DNA of 64,000 nucleotides from contig NZ_JAINUL010000001.1 in assembly GCF_020639365.1 (NCBI RefSeq), positions 3,113,223 to 3,177,222 of the forward strand. Reading direction: 5' to 3'. The position numbers were made by a program, and so were the translations under genes. The notes below the pieces were generated by a model. The model was not told where the DNA came from, searched no databases, and saw only the letters and a list, made by a program, of their open reading frames with translations. Below are positions 9,565 to 19,523 of the stretch, piece after piece. This stretch comes from Streptomyces flavotricini (GTDB lineage: Bacteria > Actinomycetota > Actinomycetes > Streptomycetales > Streptomycetaceae). Position 1 is the stretch's first letter; each line of letters begins with the position of its first letter.

Positions 9565-10660
9565 AGCTTCGGCGCAATCTCTTCGGTCCAGATCCGGGTC
9601 CGCTCCTCCTGCGACATGTGGCAGGCGGACCAGTGCCGGCCGTCGTCCTGGGTGAGCTCGGGCCGCACGGTGCGGGTGATGCCGCCCTTGGGGACGTCGG
9701 CGTACGGGCAGCGCGGGTTGAAGGCGCAACCGCTCGGGATGTTGATGAGGCTGGGAGGCGAGCCCTTGACCGGGATCAGGCGCTCGGTCTGCTCGCGGTC
9801 GATGCGCGGCATGGAGCCGAGCAGGCCCCAGGTGTAGGGGTGGCGGGGTTCGTAGAAGACCTTCTCGGCGGTGCCGCGCTCGATGCACCGGCCGCCGTAC
9901 ATCACGAGGATGTCGTCGGCCATCTCGGCGACCACGCCGAGGTCGTGCGTGATCATGATGACCGCGGAGCCGAACTCCTTCTGGAGGTCACGGATCAGGT
10001 CGAGGATCTGCGCCTGGACGGTGACGTCGAGGGCGGTGGTCGGCTCGTCCGCGATGAGCAGTTCGGGGTTGTTGACCAGTGCCATCGCGATCATCGCACG
10101 CTGGCGCATACCGCCGGAGAACTCGTGCGGGTACGCGTCCACGCGCCGGTGGGGCTCCGGGATGCCGACCCGGTCGAGCATCTCGACCGCCCGGGTGCGG
10201 GCGGTCTTCTTGTCGACGTCATGGTGGGTCCGGTAGGCCTCGATGATCTGCTTGCCGACCGAGTAGTACGGGTGCATCGCGGACAGCGGATCCTGGAAGA
10301 CCATCGCCATCTTGCGGCCGCGGAGCTTGCGCACGTGGTCGGCGTCGGCCCGTACGAGGTCCTCGCCGTCGAGCACGACCTCGCCGGAGATGTGCGGGCG
10401 GCTGCGGGCGTTGCCGGTGCGGTGCAGGCCCATGATGGCCAGCGAGGTCACGGACTTGCCGGAGCCTGACTCGCCGACGATCCCGAGCGTCTTGCCGCGC
10501 TCCAGGTCGAAGGAGAGCCCGTCGACGGACTTGACCAGGCCGTCGTCGGTCGGGAAGTGCACCTTGAGGTCGCGCACGGAGAGGAACGCGGCGCCCTCGG
10601 ACGGCGGCCCGGCCTGCTCGGGCACGAACGCGGGCCCGTTGCCGGTGGTGGGGTTCTCGG

Positions 10661-10664
<4 letters not shown>
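9561..10664 (-). CDS. Dipeptide/oligopeptide ABC transporter ATPase (DppD/OppD-like)
   Basis: A 367-residue ATPase: Walker [10 protein letters not shown], signature [10 protein letters not shown], Walker [15 protein letters not shown]-loop MITHDLGVV. The C-terminal oligo_HPY region has the [11 protein letters not shown] cysteine pair. It forms the second half of the nucleotide-binding heterodimer of the peptide importer. The GTG at 10664 overlaps the TGA of the permease gene (GTGA), indicating translational coupling. Confidence 0.94.
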
Positions 10665-11662
<998 letters not shown>

Positions 11663-11683
11663 TGCAGTCGGCCGCCCGGGGCG

Positions 11684-11718
11684 GGCGGCTGCCGTCCCTC
11701 GTGGGGACGGCAGCCGCC
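11684..11718 (-). terminator. Intercistronic 15-bp hairpin in the peptide ABC operon
   Basis: A perfect 15-bp stem (GGCGGCTGCCGTCCC and its complement) with a 5-base loop lies between the binding-protein gene and the permease gene. In such operons a hairpin here typically causes partial termination or protects the upstream mRNA, raising binding protein over permease. That role is inferred. Confidence 0.65.
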
Positions 11719-11803
11719 GCCTGCGGCCTTCACCTGCCCTTCGGACTAGCGCATGTGCGGTGAAGGCACTTGCCTGTTGTTACGTGACGACTCGACGACT
11801 CGA

Positions 11804-13570
11804 CTACTTGGCGGCGATACCGACGGTGGCCAGGTCGATCTTGCCCATGGAGTCGTTGAAGTAGACGTTCGTCAGACGCGGGTTGTGGTAGACGAAGGCC
11901 TTGTCGAAGTTGATGGGAAGGTAGAGGGCCTTCTCCATGACCTTCTTGTTGATGTCCGTGTAGAACGGAGCAGCGGCTTCCGGAGTCGCGGCGGCGGCAG
12001 CCGTCTTGAAGAGCTCGTTGATCTCCGGGTCGTTGATCTCGGTGTAGTTGTTGTTGCCGTTCGGCTGGATGAACTTGCCGTCGACGAGCGGCTGGAGGAA
12101 GCCCGAACCGGAGTTGTAGTCGGCGCCCCAGCCCATGACGATGATGCCGTAGCCCTTCTTCTTCACGTTCTCGGGCGAACCGATCACGGAGGAGGAGAGC
12201 TTGCCGTCGTACTGGTCGATGGTGACCTTGATGCCGACCTTGGCGAGCGACGCCTGGAGCGACTCGGCGGTCTTCACCTCGGGGGCGCGGTTGTTGCGCA
12301 CCGCGATGGTGGTCTCGAACCCGTCCGGCTTGCCGCAGGCCTTGAGGGCCTCCTTGGCCTTGGCCTCCTGCGGCTCGCCCTTGGTCAGGCTCCACGGGTC
12401 GTAGCTCTTGTCGGAGCCGGGGATGCCGGGCGGCAGCATGTTCGCGCCGAGGTCACCGCTGGTCGGGCCGCCGCGGGCGGTCTGCAGGGACTTCGGGTCG
12501 GCCGCGTAGATGACGGCCTTGCGGCACTCGATGTTGTCGAACGGCGCGACCGTGGTCGGGAAGGCGAAGTAGCGGATGTAGCCCGTGAACGGGTTGTCCG
12601 CGTTCTTCTTGAGGTTCTCGTCCTTCAGGACCTTGTTCTTGCCGGCCTGCTGCATGCCCGTGCCGTCGATGGCGAGGTCGATGTCGCCCGACAGCAGACG
12701 CGCGTCCATGTCGTCCGGGTTGGTGGTCACCGTGAAGGAGACCTTGTCCGGCAGACCCTTGCGGATCGTGTCGGTCTTCGGGTCCCAGTTCTCGTTGCGG
12801 ACGAAGGTCGCGCCCTTGCTCGCGGTGAAGCTCTCGACCTTGTACGGGCCGGTGGAGACCGGCTTGTTGGTGTACGTGGCGCCCGTGTCCTTGGCCGCCG
12901 GGACCGGCGAGGAGGACGGCATGGCCAGCAGGTAGCTGAAGTCGGAGTTGGCGCTCGCGAGGTTGAAGACGATCGTCTTGTCGTCCGGCGTCTCGACGGA
13001 CTTCAGACCCATCTTGTTGGGGTCGGTGTCCTTGTACGGGCCGGGGTACTTCTGGCCCTGGTCCAGGAGGTCGATCAGGTACGTCGGACCGCCGGACAGC
13101 ACGTCCTGCGCGAAGACGCGCTCGATGCCGTACTTGAAGTCCTTCGAGGTGATCGGCGTGCCGTCCTCGAACTTGACGCCGTCCTTGATCTTGAGGGTGT
13201 ACGTCTTGCCCTCGTTGCTCAGGACCGGCAGGGCCTCGGCGAGGTCCGGGACGATCTTGCTGCCGTCCTTGCCCGGCTTGCTGTCGTACGCGAGCAGCTG
13301 GCGCACGTAGAGGCGCTGGATGTCCCACACGAAGCCGTAGTAGGCACGCGCCGGGTCGAGGTAGTCGACGTCCTGCGGCGACCAGAGCTTGAGCTCACCG
13401 CCCTTGGCGTCCGAAGGGTTCACCATGCCGGTGGTGGCGGCGTTGAACGCGGCGCCGCCGCCGCCGGCCTTGCCCTCGGTCTTCTTGTCGCCACTGCCAC
13501 CGCACGCGGCGGTCAGGGACAGGGCGGCGATCACGGCGGTGATCGCGAATGCCTGCTTTCTGCGGATCAC
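11804..13570 (-). CDS. Peptide ABC transporter solute-binding lipoprotein (family 5)
   Basis: The protein has 588 residues. The signal ends in a lipobox (SLTAAC), with the lipid-modified cysteine at about residue 23, followed by a Gly-rich linker. The SBP family 5 body starts at about residue 58 (GGELKLWSPQDVDYLDPARA) and includes YTLKIKDGVKFEDGTPITSKD, the usual peptide-binding protein strand. It captures peptides at the outer membrane face and delivers them to the permease pair. The start is a GTG at 13570 that gives a normal charged n-region (IRRKQ). It is the second gene of the operon and is followed by a strong hairpin. Confidence 0.95.
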   Translation of the reverse strand: MIRRKQAFAITAVIAALSLTAACGGSGDKKTEGKAGGGGAAFNAATTGMVNPSDAKGGELKLWSPQDVDYLDPARAYYGFVWDIQRLYVRQLLAYDSKPGKDGSKIVPDLAEALPVLSNEGKTYTLKIKDGVKFEDGTPITSKDFKYGIERVFAQDVLSGGPTYLIDLLDQGQKYPGPYKDTDPNKMGLKSVETPDDKTIVFNLASANSDFSYLLAMPSSSPVPAAKDTGATYTNKPVSTGPYKVESFTASKGATFVRNENWDPKTDTIRKGLPDKVSFTVTTNPDDMDARLLSGDIDLAIDGTGMQQAGKNKVLKDENLKKNADNPFTGYIRYFAFPTTVAPFDNIECRKAVIYAADPKSLQTARGGPTSGDLGANMLPPGIPGSDKSYDPWSLTKGEPQEAKAKEALKACGKPDGFETTIAVRNNRAPEVKTAESLQASLAKVGIKVTIDQYDGKLSSSVIGSPENVKKKGYGIIVMGWGADYNSGSGFLQPLVDGKFIQPNGNNNYTEINDPEINELFKTAAAAATPEAAAPFYTDINKKVMEKALYLPINFDKAFVYHNPRLTNVYFNDSMGKIDLATVGIAAK

Positions 13571-13611
13571 GTTGGTCCAACCTCCATTGGTGGGTGAATC
13601 GATGAAGCGGT

Positions 13612-14604
13612 TCAGCTGCCCTTGGGGTCGAGTGCGTCGCGCAGCCCGTCCCCGAAGAGGTTGAACGCCAGGACGGTGATGAAGATCGTGATACCGGGGA
13701 CCACCATGTACGCGGGGTCGTCCTGGTAGATGGGGATGGCGTCGGACAGCATCTTTCCCCAGGAGGCGGTGGGCGGTTTGACGCCGGCGCCGAGGAAGCT
13801 GAGGGCCGCCTCCGTCAGGATGTTGGTCGGGATGAGCAGCGTCGAGTAGACGAGGATCGGCGCGACCAGGTTGGGCAGCAGCTCCTTGATGAGGATGTAG
13901 CCGCGCCCGGCGCCGAGGCTGCGCGCGGCCTCGACGTACTCGCGCTCCCGCAGGGAGATCGTCTGGCCGCGGACGATGCGGCCGATGTAGGGCCAGCCGA
14001 AGAAGCCGATCACGACGATCAGTACGCCCATCCGGACACCCGAACCCGAGAACCCCCAGAGGGAGTTGGGGACGACGGAGACCAGGGCGATGGTGAACAG
14101 CAGCTGCGGGAAGGCGAGCAGCAGGTCCATGAGGCGGCTGATGACGCCGTCGACCCAGCCGCCGATGAACCCGGCGAGTGCGCCGAGCAGGCTGCCTATC
14201 GTGACCGACACGAAGGCCGACAGGAACGCGACGACCAGCGAGATGCGGGCGCCGTAGACGATCCGGCTGAACACGTCGCGGCCGTTGGTGGGTTCGACGC
14301 CGAGCAGGAAGTCGGAGCTCATGCCGCCGAAGGAGCCGAGCGGCGTGCCGAGGTCCGGGTCGATCAGGTCCTCGTGGAACTCGTTGGGCGGGTGGCCCAG
14401 CAGGCTCACGATCTGCGGTGCGAAGACCGCCACCAGGATCAGGAAGATCACGACCACGCCGCCGGTCAGCGCGACCTTGTCGCGCTTGAGCCGCATCCAG
14501 GCGATGCGGCCGGGCGAGCGGCCTTCGATGGCCTTGGCTGGGACGTCGGCTACGGACACGGGTGCGGGTGATTCCGCGCTCGTGTCATGCAGTGGTGCCG
14601 TCAT
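13612..14604 (-). CDS. Peptide ABC transporter permease (DppC/OppC-like)
   Basis: The protein has 330 residues. The N-terminal OppC-type segment (GRIAWMRLKRDKVALTGGVVV) precedes about six membrane helices, with the EREYVEAARSLGAGRGYILIKELLPN ATPase-contact loop. It is the first gene of the minus-strand peptide transport operon (C-A-B-D-F), an order in which the permease rather than the binding protein leads. The ATG at 14604 has an AGAGGGG site upstream; longer readings toward 14757 have no coding character. Confidence 0.92.
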   Translation of the reverse strand: MTAPLHDTSAESPAPVSVADVPAKAIEGRSPGRIAWMRLKRDKVALTGGVVVIFLILVAVFAPQIVSLLGHPPNEFHEDLIDPDLGTPLGSFGGMSSDFLLGVEPTNGRDVFSRIVYGARISLVVAFLSAFVSVTIGSLLGALAGFIGGWVDGVISRLMDLLLAFPQLLFTIALVSVVPNSLWGFSGSGVRMGVLIVVIGFFGWPYIGRIVRGQTISLREREYVEAARSLGAGRGYILIKELLPNLVAPILVYSTLLIPTNILTEAALSFLGAGVKPPTASWGKMLSDAIPIYQDDPAYMVVPGITIFITVLAFNLFGDGLRDALDPKGS

Positions 14605-15019
14605 CGTGGTGGGGACCCCTCTCGGCCGACGGGTTGCCGGCCCATGCCCGCCGCTGTGGCGGCGTTGGTGCGGAGTGGCGCTCGGAGTGCGTGGTGACAC
14701 GCAGGACGCGTGTGAGGTGCAGGAATTGCGGGAAGTGCCGTGCAAAGCGACAAGCAAAAAACCATTTGCCGAACCGGGCCTTGGAGGACTGACCGGCTCT
14801 TGGGTGGGGAGTCTTCATCGGCGCTGCGATCAGCCGCCAGACCCGCAGATGAATGGATGCGCAACCGTGATGTGAGGGTCGGGTTCCCGTTATCCGGACT
14901 TCGCTCTCGCCTGAGCGGATCAACACCGTCCGTTCGGTACGCAATCGGACATGGCGCCCAACTCGCGGTAGGACCATGCCTTTTGGACCCACAAGGGTGG
15001 CGAAATCCGGACAAGTCGA
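14605..15019. promoter_or_regulatory. Upstream region of the peptide ABC operon
   Basis: About 415 bases without a supported gene; short frames here lack Streptomyces codon bias. It contains an inverted repeat ACACGC-aggac-GCGTGT at 14697-14713, about 95 bases upstream of the first operon gene, which may be an operator. A locally AT-richer stretch lies at 14750-14770. It presumably holds the operon promoter. Confidence 0.4.
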
Positions 15020-15050
15020 AGGCCGCGGGGAACGGTGTTCCCCGCGGCCT
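15020..15050 (-). terminator. Hairpin downstream of the SseB-like gene
   Basis: A perfect 14-bp stem (AGGCCGCGGGGAAC and its complement) with a GGT loop, about 67 bases past the stop at 15117. Confidence 0.65.
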
Positions 15051-15069
15051 CGGTCGTCTCGATACGGCC

Positions 15070-15127
15070 GTCCCGGTCAGTGGACCGGCGTCCCGGTGAG
15101 TGGACCGGCTGCCCGGTCAGTAGCCGG
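15070..15127. repeat. 20-bp tandem repeat, 2.9 copies, overlapping the SseB-like stop codon
   Basis: Two near-identical units of 20 bases (15070-15089 and 15090-15109, differing at one base) are followed by a partial third unit that runs over the stop codon at 15117-15119. Each unit contains CCGGT-cagtg-GACCGG-like symmetry and could form a small hairpin in RNA. Confidence 0.7.
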
Positions 15128-15857
15128 CCGCCTGGCCCTCTCGGTCGTAGAAGGGCCGCGTCTGGGCGCGCAGCCACATCGCGACGGGGTCGTGCTCGTC
15201 CGCCAGCGCCACCGTGCACACCGGCACGCCCTCGGGCACCGCGCCGACCGACTGGCGCATCATCTCGCGTACGGATTCCAGCGCGGGGGCGGAGGCGTCG
15301 TACAGGTCGAGCCCGACCGCGAGGTAGGGCGAGCCCAGCGAGGGCTGCACCCAGGCGCGGCGCAGCGAGCGCACGGCGGGGGTGCGGTGCGCGTGCTGGG
15401 TCAGCAGCCCGTAGAACTGCGGGAGCTCCAGGGCGGGCTCGGAGAGCCGCAGCGGGCCGGCCGGCATCCGGTCGAGGCCGGTGGCGATGCGGCGCAGGTC
15501 GGCCCAGGGGATGCCGAGGCCGCCGCCCTGCGCGTGCGGGTTCAGCCACAGGCCCCAGCGGTCCGGGTAGAGGGCGCGGGCGATGTCCCGGCCGGTGACC
15601 ACCTCGTAGCCCCGGTTCCAGCCGCTGGCGGCCAGCTCCTGCGGGGAGGTCACGCAGGGTGCGTACCCGAGGCCCTCGACCTCCATGCCGCCGTACTGGG
15701 CGTCCGGGGAGCCCGGCCGGCCCTGCCAGAGCAGCATCCAGAGGCGGCCCTCGGCGAGGGCGTGCAGAAGCGACTCGTAGCTCTCGAAGCGCCCGGGCGT
15801 CACCTGGCGCATCATGTGCTCGACCTGCCCGGCCGCGGCCGTGCCTGACGCACTCAC
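15117..15857 (-). CDS. SseB family protein (enhanced serine sensitivity, C-terminal domain type), paralogue 1
   Basis: The protein has 246 residues and no signal peptide. It starts at a GTG (15857) preceded by AGAGGGG, giving MSASGTAAAGQVEHMMRQVTP. The N-terminal part has SYESLLHALAEGRLWMLLWQG and a GYEVVTGRDIARALYPD segment. The C-terminal part (VGLDLYDASAPALESVREMM ending in FYDREG) matches the SseB C-terminal domain. SseB is named for serine hypersensitivity in E. coli when altered, but its biochemistry is unknown. The location close to gcv/glyA/sdaA, the serine-glycine genes, fits that theme. It is paired with a second paralogue just upstream. Confidence 0.75.
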   Translation of the reverse strand: MSASGTAAAGQVEHMMRQVTPGRFESYESLLHALAEGRLWMLLWQGRPGSPDAQYGGMEVEGLGYAPCVTSPQELAASGWNRGYEVVTGRDIARALYPDRWGLWLNPHAQGGGLGIPWADLRRIATGLDRMPAGPLRLSEPALELPQFYGLLTQHAHRTPAVRSLRRAWVQPSLGSPYLAVGLDLYDASAPALESVREMMRQSVGAVPEGVPVCTVALADEHDPVAMWLRAQTRPFYDREGQAAGY

Positions 15858-15913
15858 CCGGTACCCCTCTTCGTCCGCCCGTCCACCCGTATCGGCACCC
15901 AGCTTAAGCGGCG

Positions 15914-16678
15914 CTAGGCCGTGTAGAAGGGGCGCACGCGCTCGGCGATGAAGTCGACCACCGGGTCCTGCGCGGCGTCGAGGAGGATCAACTGCACGGG
16001 CCAGGGCGGCGCCACGCGGCCCAGGGCGCGGCCGAGGGCGTCCATCGGGGCGCTGCGCATCCCGGGCTCCCATCCCAGCAGGCGGACACCGATGTAGAGC
16101 TCCGGTGCCCCGCCCTCGACACTGGCCAGGCAGCGGTGGGCGGCGGCGACCACGCCGGTGGCGCGGAACTCCTCGGCGGCGGCGGTCAGGAAGTCCACCG
16201 GGTCCTCCTGCCAGTCGGGCTCGTAGAGCCGGACGCGGCCGCCGGTGGCGGGGCCGTCGAGGGGGGTCCGGCCGGTGCGGCAGAGCTCGGCGACGGCGGG
16301 CGGGGGCAGCGGCACGCCGACGGCGCCCTCGGGGTTCACGGCGATGCCGAGCTGCGGGGGCAGGCCGCGGGCGAACTCGACGGCGGGGGCCACGGCGAAG
16401 TCCATGCCCGGGCCGACGCAGGCGCGGAACTGGGCCTCGGAGCTGTACACGGGCACGTACGGGGCCCCGTTGATCTCCATGGTGGGCAGGGTGAGCCCCC
16501 CGGCCGCGTCCGGGCCTCCACCGCCGGGCAGCGGCACCCAGAGCCGGCTGCGCCCGAGCACCTCGACGATGCGGGCCCCGGCGTCCGCCTGCCCGAGCGC
16601 CGCCCCGAGCACCTGCTCCAGCTCGTTGTCCGGCCAGCCGCCGCCCTGCATGTACGCCTCCGCTGTGTTCCGCCCCAC
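15914..16678 (-). CDS. SseB family protein (enhanced serine sensitivity), paralogue 2
   Basis: The protein has 254 residues, soluble. The N-terminal SseB domain is clear (NELEQVLGAALGQADAGARIVEVLGRSRLWVPLP, then LPTMEINGAPYVPVYSSEAQF). The C-terminal domain has YIGVRLLGWEPGMRSAPMDA and ends VDFIAERVRPFYTA, resembling the end of paralogue 1. The start is a GTG at 16678; an internal ATG ten codons on is an alternative. Fifty-six bases separate it from paralogue 1 on the same strand, so they are probably co-transcribed and arose by duplication. Confidence 0.82.
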   Translation of the reverse strand: MGRNTAEAYMQGGGWPDNELEQVLGAALGQADAGARIVEVLGRSRLWVPLPGGGGPDAAGGLTLPTMEINGAPYVPVYSSEAQFRACVGPGMDFAVAPAVEFARGLPPQLGIAVNPEGAVGVPLPPPAVAELCRTGRTPLDGPATGGRVRLYEPDWQEDPVDFLTAAAEEFRATGVVAAAHRCLASVEGGAPELYIGVRLLGWEPGMRSAPMDALGRALGRVAPPWPVQLILLDAAQDPVVDFIAERVRPFYTA

Positions 16679-16778
16679 GTTGTCGGCCCGAGGTTAACGG
16701 CTCGTACGGACACGGCCGCCGGGGACCCCGCCCGCCGTCGGCGCTCCGCGGCTCCCCGGGAGGGCCGCCGGGCGGGCT

Positions 16779-17438
16779 TCAGGGGCGGCGGAAGGCTATG
16801 CGGGTCACGCGGGCCGCCGCGCCGCGGTCCAGGAGGACGGCGGAGGTGCAGCCGGCCGGAAGGCGGCCCGATTCCGCGTCGCGCAGCAGCCGGGCCACCG
16901 CTCCCCGGTGGCGGGCGAAGGCGTACGCGGACACCCCGCGGCCGCGCGCGGCCTGCCCGGCCAGCGCCTCCTCCGGGCTGGTGTCCAGCAGCAGCAGGTG
17001 CAGCGCCCGGCCCCGCCGCCGCGCGGCGGCGGCCAGCAGGCCGCGCACCCACGACTGCGTTCCGCAGTCGTGGACCACCGCGGAGGCGCCGGAGCGCAGG
17101 GCCCGCCAGAGCCCCCAGTAGTGCGCGAAGCGGACCAGCGGCCGGTACACGGCGTAGGGCAGCGCCCTCGGCATCCGGCGCTCCCAGCGCTCGCGCACGT
17201 CCTGGGAGTCGATGCCGCCGTCCTGCGCGGCCCGTTTGATCAGCGTGCTCTTGCCGCCGCCCGGGAGGCCGGACACCACGACGATGTCCCCTTCCGCGAA
17301 GCCGAGCCACTGGGGTCCGTGGGCGCCCCGGCCGCGCAGGTCGCGTACGAGGGCGTCCCCGGCGCACGCCCGCCGTGCCGCCGGCACCCCGTCCACGGAC
17401 CCTGTCCCCGTCAACGCCAGCACTCCGAATCTCCGCAC
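16779..17438 (-). CDS. P-loop ATPase/kinase-like protein (AAA_33 type)
   Basis: The protein has 219 residues. It has a Walker A motif VVSGLPGGGKSTLIKRAA, a DCGTQSWVRGLLAAAARRRG segment, LHLLLLDTSPEEALAGQAARG typical of zeta-toxin/AAA_33 kinases, and a lid-like RHRGAVARLLRDAE. Such proteins phosphorylate small molecules or nucleotides; the substrate is unknown. The start is a GTG at 17438 with GGGGGAGG eight bases upstream. It points away from the gcv operon and shares the intervening region with the glycine riboswitch. Confidence 0.75.
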   Translation of the reverse strand: MRRFGVLALTGTGSVDGVPAARRACAGDALVRDLRGRGAHGPQWLGFAEGDIVVVSGLPGGGKSTLIKRAAQDGGIDSQDVRERWERRMPRALPYAVYRPLVRFAHYWGLWRALRSGASAVVHDCGTQSWVRGLLAAAARRRGRALHLLLLDTSPEEALAGQAARGRGVSAYAFARHRGAVARLLRDAESGRLPAGCTSAVLLDRGAAARVTRIAFRRP

Positions 17439-17659
17439 GGTGATCGCCTCCCCCAATCGGGCCCTGCGGGGGCCCCATGCCCACTGAGTGTAAAGAGACG
17501 GTAATACGGCACGCCCGGTTCCGGTCGGCGCATCCCGGCCGATCCCGCCCCTTCCCCACGCTCCTCCGCACGTTCTTTCGGGCCCGCACCCCCGATCGCC
17601 CGGACGGCGTGCAATGATGTGCGCCATCTGGACCAACTGCATACCGGCCGCTTGAATCC

Positions 17660-17898
17660 GCGCGGGAGAGTCCCGGCACGCCGCGAGGCGGTGCCCGGGC
17701 GCCGAAGGAGCAAGTACCTCCCTTGAATCTCTCAGGCCCCGTACCGCGTGGATGAGGCAGATCTGAAAAGCGAGCCGCGCCACCGTCCCCCGCGACGGCA
17801 TCCGCGTGCGCTCCACCCAAGGTGCAAGTCGACGTTCCCCGGGTCCGACCGGGAACTCTCGGCGAACCTCTCAGGTTCCGATGACAGATGGGGAGGAT
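17660..17898 (+). ncRNA. Tandem glycine riboswitch upstream of gcvT
   Basis: Two aptamer-like units lie in series. The first has GGGAGAGTCCC near 17664, the core GCCGAAGGAGCAAGTACCTC at 17701 and ATCTCTCAGGCCCC, then GGATGAGGCAGATCTG. The second has CACCCAAGGTGCAAGTC near 17814, ACCTCTCAGGTTCCG and ATGACAGATGGGGAGG ending at 17895. These are the conserved glycine-riboswitch elements, followed 43 bases later by gcvT. Glycine binding normally turns on expression of the glycine cleavage system. The second unit departs somewhat from the consensus at its 5' side. Confidence 0.92.
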
Positions 17899-17940
17899 CG
17901 TCCTCGTCATGTCATGCCCTGGGACCCGGGAGCCACACCC

Positions 17941-19056
17941 ATGAGCACTGCCCCCCGCCTGACCGCCCTCGATGCGCTGCACCGTTCGCTCGGTGCGACC
18001 ATGACCGATTTCGCGGGCTGGGACATGCCCCTGCGGTACGGCAGTGAGCGCGACGAGCACAACGCCGTACGGACCAAGGCCGGCCTCTTCGACCTCTCCC
18101 ACATGGGCGAGATCACGGTGACCGGTCCGGAGGCCGTCAAGGCCCTGGACTACGCGCTGGTCGGCAACATCTCCACCGTCGGCGTCGGCCGCGCCCGCTA
18201 CACGCACATCTGCCAGGAGGACGGCGGGATCGTCGACGACCTGATCGTCTACCGCCTGGGCGAGACCGAGTACATGGTCGTCGCGAACGCCTCCAACGCC
18301 CAGGTCGTCCTGGACGCCCTGACCGAGCGCGCCGCCGCCTTCGACGCCGTGGTCCGCGACGACCGCGACGCGTACGCGCTGATCGCCGTCCAGGGCCCGG
18401 AGTCCCCCGGCATCCTCGCCTCCCTCACCGACGCCGACCTGGACGGGCTGAAGTACTACGCCGGCCTGCCGGGCACCGTCGCGGGCGTGCCCGCACTCAT
18501 CGCACGTACGGGCTACACGGGCGAGGACGGCTTCGAGCTGTTCGTCTCCCCCGAGCACGCCGTCGAGCTGTGGCAGGCGCTGACCAAGGCCGGCGAGGGC
18601 GTCGGCCTGGTCCCGGCCGGCCTGTCCTGCCGCGACACGCTGCGCCTGGAGGCGGGCATGCCGCTGTACGGGCACGAGCTGACCACCTCCCTGACCCCGT
18701 TCGACGCGGGGCTGGGCCGGGTCGTGAAGTTCGAGAAGGAGGGGGACTTCGTCGGCCGCGCCGCGCTGGAGGCCGCCGCCGAGCGCGCCGCCACCAACCC
18801 GCCGCGCAAGCTGGTCGGCCTGATCGCCGAGGGCCGCCGCGTCCCGCGCGCCGGGTTCCCCGTCGTGGCCGACGGCCAGGTGATCGGTGAGGTCACCTCG
18901 GGCGCCCCGTCCCCGACGCTCGGCAAGCCGATCGCGATGGCGTACGTCGACGCGGCGCACGCCGCGCCCGGCACCTCCGGCATCGGCGTGGACATTCGCG
19001 GTACGCATGAGCCGTACGAGGTCGTGGCCCTGCCGTTCTACAAGCGGCAGAAGTAA
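17941..19056 (+). CDS. gcvT: Aminomethyltransferase, T protein of the glycine cleavage system
   Basis: A 371-residue cytoplasmic protein that transfers the aminomethyl carbon from lipoylated H protein to tetrahydrofolate, releasing ammonia. Hallmarks are [43 protein letters not shown] and [19 protein letters not shown], where the folate-site Asp region lies. It is the first gene of gcvT-gcvH-glyA and is preceded by a glycine riboswitch. The ATG at 17941 begins the conserved [19 protein letters not shown]. The P protein gene (gcvP) is not in this window and must lie elsewhere. Confidence 0.96.
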   Translation: MSTAPRLTALDALHRSLGATMTDFAGWDMPLRYGSERDEHNAVRTKAGLFDLSHMGEITVTGPEAVKALDYALVGNISTVGVGRARYTHICQEDGGIVDDLIVYRLGETEYMVVANASNAQVVLDALTERAAAFDAVVRDDRDAYALIAVQGPESPGILASLTDADLDGLKYYAGLPGTVAGVPALIARTGYTGEDGFELFVSPEHAVELWQALTKAGEGVGLVPAGLSCRDTLRLEAGMPLYGHELTTSLTPFDAGLGRVVKFEKEGDFVGRAALEAAAERAATNPPRKLVGLIAEGRRVPRAGFPVVADGQVIGEVTSGAPSPTLGKPIAMAYVDAAHAAPGTSGIGVDIRGTHEPYEVVALPFYKRQK

Positions 19057-19124
19057 CTCCCCTCCGTCTCAGTACGCAAGACCACTGTTCGTTCGTACTC
19101 CCCCGCATCCAGGAGAATCAGGTC

Positions 19125-19505
19125 ATGAGCAACCCCCAGCAGCTGCGTTACAGCAAGGAGCACGAGTGGCTGTCGACCGCCGAGGACGGCGTCGCGACGG
19201 TCGGCATCACGGAGTTCGCGGCCAACGCGCTCGGTGACGTCGTCTACGCCCAGCTCCCCGAGGTCGGCGACACGGTGACCGCGGGCGAGACCTGCGGCGA
19301 GCTGGAGTCGACCAAGTCCGTCAGCGACCTGTACTCCCCCGTCACCGGTGAGGTCGTCGCCGCCAACCAGGACGTCGTGGACGACCCGGCGCTCGTGAAC
19401 ACCGCTCCGTTCGAGGGCGGCTGGCTGTTCAAGGTGCGTATCACGGCCGAGCAGGACGACCTGCTCTCCGCCGAGGAGTACGCCCAGCTCACCGCCGGTA
19501 AGTAA
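19125..19505 (+). CDS. gcvH: Glycine cleavage system H protein
   Basis: A 126-residue lipoyl carrier. The lipoylated lysine lies in [16 protein letters not shown], and [25 protein letters not shown] is the usual N-terminal part. It shuttles the aminomethyl group between the P, T and L proteins. AGGAG precedes the ATG, and the gene lies 68 bases after gcvT and 18 bases before glyA, consistent with one transcript under the glycine riboswitch. Confidence 0.97.
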   Translation: MSNPQQLRYSKEHEWLSTAEDGVATVGITEFAANALGDVVYAQLPEVGDTVTAGETCGELESTKSVSDLYSPVTGEVVAANQDVVDDPALVNTAPFEGGWLFKVRITAEQDDLLSAEEYAQLTAGK

Positions 19506-19523
19506 CGACCCCAGGGGATCCTG

